Source: an uncultured Muribaculaceae bacterium (GTDB lineage Bacteria; Bacteroidota; Bacteroidia; Bacteroidales; Muribaculaceae). Taken from it: a DNA stretch of 18,030 bases. Of the stretch, positions 14,863-18,030 are shown piece after piece. A model generated the notes under the pieces. The model did no database searches. It was not told the DNA's origin and saw nothing but the letters and a program-made list of their open reading frames with translations. The DNA lies in contig CAJLLX010000029.1 of assembly GCA_905207535.1 (NCBI GenBank), forward strand, positions 1 through 18,030, given 5' to 3'. How positions within the stretch are numbered: position 1 is the first letter of the stretch; each line of letters begins with the position of its first letter. Position numbers and translations under genes: made by a program.

Positions 14863-15993
14863 ATGAAAAAGTTTTTTAAAATTCTCCTCTGGGTCGCTGT
14901 CGGCGTCCTGTTTGTGGGTACTTTCGTGTATCTATTCCTCAACTCTCGCGGAAAAACACCTGAGTATGAGCTCGTAAGCCCGTCGATGGCTACCATCGAG
15001 CGCACCACGGTGCTCACCGGCAACATCGAGCCGCGCGATGAGATTGAAATCAAACCTCAGATCTCCGGCATCATCAGCGAGGTGCTCGTAGAGGCCGGCG
15101 ACCATGTGAAGGAGGGCGACATCGTGGCCCGTATCAAGGTGATTCCCGACGAAACTCAACTTTCATCGGCGCAAAATCGTGTGAAGCTCGCCGAAATCGC
15201 TCTGGAGCAGCAGCGGCTCACCTATGAGCGCACACTCTCGCTTTATAAGAAGAAATATGAGAGCCGTGAGCGATATGAGACCGACCTCGCGGCGTTCCGC
15301 CAGGCCGAGGCCGAACTCGATCAGGCCCGCGACCAGCTTGCCATCGTGCGCGACGGCGTTTCGGCGTCCAACGCACAGGGTTCCAACACTTTGGTGCGCT
15401 CCACAGTCACCGGCGTAGTGCTTGAGGTGCCGGTCAAGGTGGGAACTTCGGTAATTCAGGCCAATACGTTCAACGATGGCACCACCATCGCAAAGGTTGC
15501 CGACATGACCGACCTCATTTTCAAGGGGAAAGTCGATGAAACCGAGGTCGACCTTCTGGCCGAAGGGATGCCGGTGAGCATCTCGGTGGGCGCAGTGCCG
15601 GGTTCGGCCATTTCGGCTCTTATCGAGAAGATTGCACCTATCGCCACCGACGAGTCGGGCACCAACACTTTTGAGGTGAAAGCTGCCCTCCGCGCCGACA
15701 ACGATTCGCTGGTGCAGCGTCTGCGCGCGGGCTACAGCGCCAATGCCACGGTGACATTGGAGCGCGCCGACTCAACCTTCTCCGTGCCTGAGCGCATTGT
15801 GGAGTATTCGGGCGACTCGGCCTTTGTCTATCTCCTCACCTCCGCCCCGGAGGCCCGCCCGCAGCAGTTTGAACGCAAATATGTGAAAACCGGCGTGAGC
15901 GACGGTCTGCAGGTGCAGGTCAAGCAGGATGCTTCCGACAAAGCTCTCACCACCTCCTCGCTCCTCCGCGGCAACGAAACCACTACCAAATAA
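14863..15993 (+). CDS. MacA/HlyD-type periplasmic adaptor protein
   Basis: A 376-residue membrane-fusion protein linking the ABC permeases to the outer-membrane channel. An uncleaved N-terminal anchor spans about residues 7-27. It is followed by the beta-barrel/lipoyl start (TVLTGNIEPRDEIEIKPQIS), the lipoyl half-motif GIISEVLVEAGDHVKEGDIV (69-88), a helical hairpin (about 98-165, rich in Glu, Gln and Arg), the second lipoyl half (TVTGVVLEVPVKVGTSV) and further beta domains. The C-terminal tail (QDASDKALTTSSLLRGNETT) has fewer glycines than the usual GLKEGDxV-type ending, so the end may have drifted. The gap after the second permease is 73 bases and shows no promoter box, so the gene is probably in the same transcript. 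Confidence 0.93.
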   Translation: MKKFFKILLWVAVGVLFVGTFVYLFLNSRGKTPEYELVSPSMATIERTTVLTGNIEPRDEIEIKPQISGIISEVLVEAGDHVKEGDIVARIKVIPDETQLSSAQNRVKLAEIALEQQRLTYERTLSLYKKKYESRERYETDLAAFRQAEAELDQARDQLAIVRDGVSASNAQGSNTLVRSTVTGVVLEVPVKVGTSVIQANTFNDGTTIAKVADMTDLIFKGKVDETEVDLLAEGMPVSISVGAVPGSAISALIEKIAPIATDESGTNTFEVKAALRADNDSLVQRLRAGYSANATVTLERADSTFSVPERIVEYSGDSAFVYLLTSAPEARPQQFERKYVKTGVSDGLQVQVKQDASDKALTTSSLLRGNETTTK

Positions 15994-16025
15994 GCTTCGA
16001 CTAATAAGCTAATTAACAAGCTACT

Positions 16026-17345
16026 ATGATGTCATTTCGCAATAAAATACTGCTCTTTGGCGCACTTGCCTTCGCTCCCTTTGCCCCGAAAGCCGCCGCA
16101 CAGGAGGCATGGACCCTCGAAAGGTGTGTGGCATACGCACTGGCCAACAATATCTCGGTGCGCTCTGCCGCCCTGCAGGTCAGCGATGCCGAGCAGTCGA
16201 TCACCGAGGCCAAAGACCGTTTCCTCCCCACTCTCAACGCCTCGGCGTCGGAGAGTCTCAATTTCGGGCGCGGTCTGACGGCGCAAAACACTTATGCCGA
16301 CCGCAATACCACCTCATTCCAGTGGGGCGCGTCTCTCTCGCTCCCCCTCTTTCAGGGACTTAGCGAATATCGCCAGATGGATGTAGCTAAGGCCAATCTC
16401 CGCGCCATGCTACTGAGCCATGAAGCGGCCAAAGACGATGTGTCGCTCAATGTCATGGCCTCCTACCTTCAGGTGCTATATGCCCGCGAGGTGCTTCAGA
16501 GCGCCCGCACCACTCTCGCCCACTCCTCCTACGAGGCCGAGAGACAGAAAGTGCTTGTGGAAGAAGGGAAAGTACCTGAGGCCGACCTCTACGACGCTCA
16601 GGCACAGATGGCTCAGGACAGCCTTCAGGTAGTCACAGCCTCCAACGATGTGCAGACCGCCCTCGTCAGCCTTGCCAACCTCCTGCAGATGCCCATGAGC
16701 GATGGTTTTGATGTGGCTCCCCTCGATGAGACCGACCCCATAATTCCCTCTCCCGAAGCCGTTTATTCTTCCGCTCTGCTCATCAACAACGGCGTAATGG
16801 CCTCCCGCCAGTCGGTGGAGGTGGCTCAGCGCCGCATCTCCCTCGCCAAAACGGGCTATATCCCCCGCCTCAGCTTCAATGCCGGCATCGGTTCGTCGTA
16901 TTACACCGTGGGAGGCATGCCGCGCGAGACATTCTCCGACCAGATGCGCCACAACTATTCCACCTACCTCGGATTCTCCCTCTCCATCCCCATCTTCGAC
17001 GGATTCTCCACGCGCAACTCCGTGCGTCGCGCACACCTGCAGCGCCTTCAGGCCGAACTTGAGGTCGACCGCACCAGCTCGCAGCTCTTCACCTCCATCC
17101 AGCAAGCCTACTATCAGGCCACCGGAGCCCGCTCGAGCTACATCACCTCACTTGATGTACTAGACAAGATGCGCCTCAGCTTCGCAGCCACCCAGGAAAA
17201 GTATTCGCTTGGCCGCGCCACACCCGCCGAGTTTGAGCAAGCCAAGTCGCTCCTCTCCCGCACCGAGATCACCTCCATCCAGGCCCACTACGAGTACCTC
17301 CTCCGCACCCGCATCCTCCTCTTCTACCAGCACGGCGCCCTCTAA
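16026..17345 (+). CDS. TolC-family outer-membrane efflux protein
   Basis: A 439-residue TolC-like channel that carries cargo across the outer membrane and periplasm. The signal peptide covers about residues 1-25 (MMSFRNKILLFGALAFAPFA, ending near AAAQ). The mature protein starts with WTLERCVAYALANNISVRSA, the classic TolC N-terminal helix, and shows two internally similar halves of coiled-coil helices and short strands: FLPTLNASASESLNFGRGL with LSLPLFQGL in the first half, and YIPRLSFNAGIGSSYY with LSIPIFDGF in the second. An ATG at 16029 directly follows the chosen ATG and is an equally valid start. It is the last gene of the efflux operon, 32 bases after the adaptor, and is followed by a strong terminator. 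Confidence 0.94.
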   Translation: MMSFRNKILLFGALAFAPFAPKAAAQEAWTLERCVAYALANNISVRSAALQVSDAEQSITEAKDRFLPTLNASASESLNFGRGLTAQNTYADRNTTSFQWGASLSLPLFQGLSEYRQMDVAKANLRAMLLSHEAAKDDVSLNVMASYLQVLYAREVLQSARTTLAHSSYEAERQKVLVEEGKVPEADLYDAQAQMAQDSLQVVTASNDVQTALVSLANLLQMPMSDGFDVAPLDETDPIIPSPEAVYSSALLINNGVMASRQSVEVAQRRISLAKTGYIPRLSFNAGIGSSYYTVGGMPRETFSDQMRHNYSTYLGFSLSIPIFDGFSTRNSVRRAHLQRLQAELEVDRTSSQLFTSIQQAYYQATGARSSYITSLDVLDKMRLSFAATQEKYSLGRATPAEFEQAKSLLSRTEITSIQAHYEYLLRTRILLFYQHGAL

Positions 17346-17378
17346 TCCCCTCTCCACCCTCTTTCCTAATCAATAATA

Positions 17379-17425
17379 CCACAGCGGCGGCAAACATGCA
17401 TCACACATGTCTGCCGCCGCTGTGG
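17379..17425 (+). terminator. Strong hairpin terminator of the efflux operon
   Basis: CCACAGCGGCGGCA (17379-17392) and TGCCGCCGCTGTGG (17412-17425) form a perfect 14-pair stem. The loop holds a further ACATG/CATGT pairing, and TAAT/ATTA extends the base after one mismatch. A T-rich stretch (CATTTTATCC) follows only after about 12 bases. It lies 34 bases beyond the TolC stop codon. Confidence 0.75.
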
Positions 17426-17566
17426 AATTATACCTCATTTTATCCTCTTATCTTACAGTGAATTTTTTCTTTTAATCGGGATGCGAAATCAGAATCGGGT
17501 ACTTGCCATTGGTCACTCAAGTCGGTCACAAAGAGAGGGTGAAAGGGAAAATAAAAGGGGAGAGAG
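17426..17566. other. Spacer between efflux operon and riboswitch promoter
   Basis: I see no gene or strong structure here. The plus strand becomes purine-rich towards the end (AAGAGAGGGTGAAAGGGAAA), directly before the -33 box of the riboswitch promoter. Confidence 0.5.
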
Positions 17567-17598
17567 CTTGGCGGGTTAAATAATAATATGTAACTTTG
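17567..17598 (+). promoter_or_regulatory. Bacteroidetes promoter driving the riboswitch transcript
   Basis: CTTG (17567-17570) and TAACTTTG (17591-17598) are separated by 20 bases, matching the TTTG-N19-21-TAnnTTTG arrangement. Transcription should begin near 17605, just before the first strand of the cobalamin aptamer. Confidence 0.75.
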
Positions 17599-17604
17599 TG
17601 ATCC

Positions 17605-17772
17605 GGGAAAGAGTGTAGGACGTAGAGGCGTCCGTCGGAACACGGTGTGAATCCGTGACAGTACCCGCTGCTGTAAGTCCCATTTAAAAGGGTGTCGCAA
17701 TGAAGCCATTGCCGATTATGTCGGTGAGAAGGCGCGACATCCCGGGATAAGTCAGAAGACCCACTCTACCAT
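17605..17772 (+). ncRNA. Cobalamin (B12) riboswitch aptamer
   Basis: This leader RNA binds an adenosylcobalamin-type ligand and lowers expression of the downstream gene when B12 is plentiful. The closing stem pairs AGAGTG (17610-17615) with CACTCT (17762-17767). The conserved core is present: CGGAACACGGTGTGAATCCG (17636-17655), ACAGTACCCGCTGCTGTAAG (17658-17677), a GGGTGTCGC/GCGACATCCC stem (17690-17698 with 17734-17743) enclosing GCCATTG and a GAGAAGGC segment, and the B12 box TAAGTCAGAAGACCC (17748-17762), matching the AGTCAGGAGACC consensus with small changes. Order and spacing match the Rfam cobalamin class. Its own promoter lies directly upstream. Confidence 0.93.
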
Positions 17773-17919
17773 TGAATTTTGCGCCTGCGGGATAACGGGC
17801 ATGGATTCTCCCACATCTTGATTACCAACCGGATTATGTCGCCGTTGTGGTGGCTAAGTCCGGTGAATATTTATAAGTTGTGGTGACATGAGTGTCATTC
17901 AAAAGAATTGATATATCCC
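17773..17919 (+). promoter_or_regulatory. Extended expression platform of the riboswitch
   Basis: About 150 bases separate the B12 box from the terminator. They contain ACCGGA (17828-17833) pairing with TCCGGT (17859-17864) around a loop with a GCC/GGC stem, and TGACA/TGTCA (17884-17897) with a TGAG loop. These could be part of the ligand-dependent switch or additional folded elements. No ORF of note is present. Confidence 0.5.
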
Positions 17920-17952
17920 AAATGCGCAAATCATTGATTCGCGCATTTTTTT
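17920..17952 (+). terminator. Intrinsic terminator of the B12 leader
   Basis: AAATGCGC (17920-17927) pairs with GCGCATTT (17941-17948). Inside, AATC/GATT closes a 3-base loop after one mismatch, and a run of seven Ts ends at 17952. It lies between the aptamer and the start codon of the controlled gene, so ligand-controlled transcription termination is likely. Confidence 0.8.
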
Positions 17953-18013
17953 ATACCCTTCTGAATGACTATTATATACCTGTTGGTTGAATTAATTTCT
18001 TAAAATATTTATA

Positions 18014-18030
18014 ATGAAAAAGTTGCGCAT
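18014..18030 (+). CDS. Start of the B12-controlled gene, cut by window edge
   Basis: An ATG at 18014 opens MKKLR before the window ends. It follows the riboswitch and terminator and an AT-rich leader without another start. The Lys-rich beginning would suit a signal peptide. In Bacteroidales, genes behind cobalamin riboswitches commonly encode BtuB-type TonB-dependent receptors, other corrinoid uptake proteins or B12-independent enzymes, so a B12-uptake protein is the best guess. Identity cannot be read from five codons. Confidence 0.7.

Noticed and set aside
1..18030. CRISPR arrays, tRNA or rRNA genes, transposases and prophage genes
   Set aside because: No regularly spaced direct repeats, cloverleaf-forming segments, rRNA-like stretches or integrase/transposase motifs were found by eye.

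Overview
The window looks like chromosomal DNA from a fairly GC-rich member of the Bacteroidales, most likely Muribaculaceae (S24-7 group). This is inferred from Bacteroidetes-type promoter boxes (TAnnTTTG), the tgt-lptG-ECF sigma gene order, the style of the encoded proteins, and a B12-riboswitch leader in front of a new gene. No database search was possible, so the taxon is inference.

Left block (1-3550, minus strand): a probable operon read leftward, tgt (queuosine tRNA modification), an LptF/LptG-type permease (LPS export), an ECF sigma factor and a small four-helix membrane protein that may control the sigma factor. The last gene carries a 51-nt double-palindrome insertion that stays in frame. 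A Bacteroidetes promoter sits just upstream of tgt.

Middle (3600-7800): a divergent gene of unknown function (perhaps SecB-fold-like), the decayed remains of what looks like a DUF3108-type exported protein, a phosphate-selective porin O/P family outer-membrane protein with its own promoter, and a convergent U32 peptidase-family gene (RlhA-like rRNA hydroxylation factor).

Core metabolism and envelope (7690-11150): pta-ackA, the acetate/acetyl-phosphate pathway giving ATP by substrate-level phosphorylation, then lgt, which puts the lipid anchor on lipoproteins. Hairpin terminators follow ackA and lgt. The following stretch of about 590 bp has no confident gene. It contains many inverted repeats, a short protein-like reading frame that may be a dispersed repeat, and a perfect split palindrome that could be an operator.

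Right block (11592-17345): a five-gene tripartite export operon: MacB-type ATPase, two different MacB/FtsX-type permeases, a MacA/HlyD-type periplasmic adaptor and a TolC-type outer-membrane channel. Together these could form a complete pump from inner membrane to outside. The operon ends in a strong hairpin. Beyond it, a promoter drives a cobalamin riboswitch with a long expression platform and an intrinsic terminator, controlling a gene that starts 17 bases before the window ends.

Most of the window is ordinary housekeeping. The parts that reward a second look are the coding palindrome, the DUF3108-like pseudogene, the 11.0-11.6 kb intergenic region, the Tgt without its usual zinc cysteines, and the riboswitch leader.
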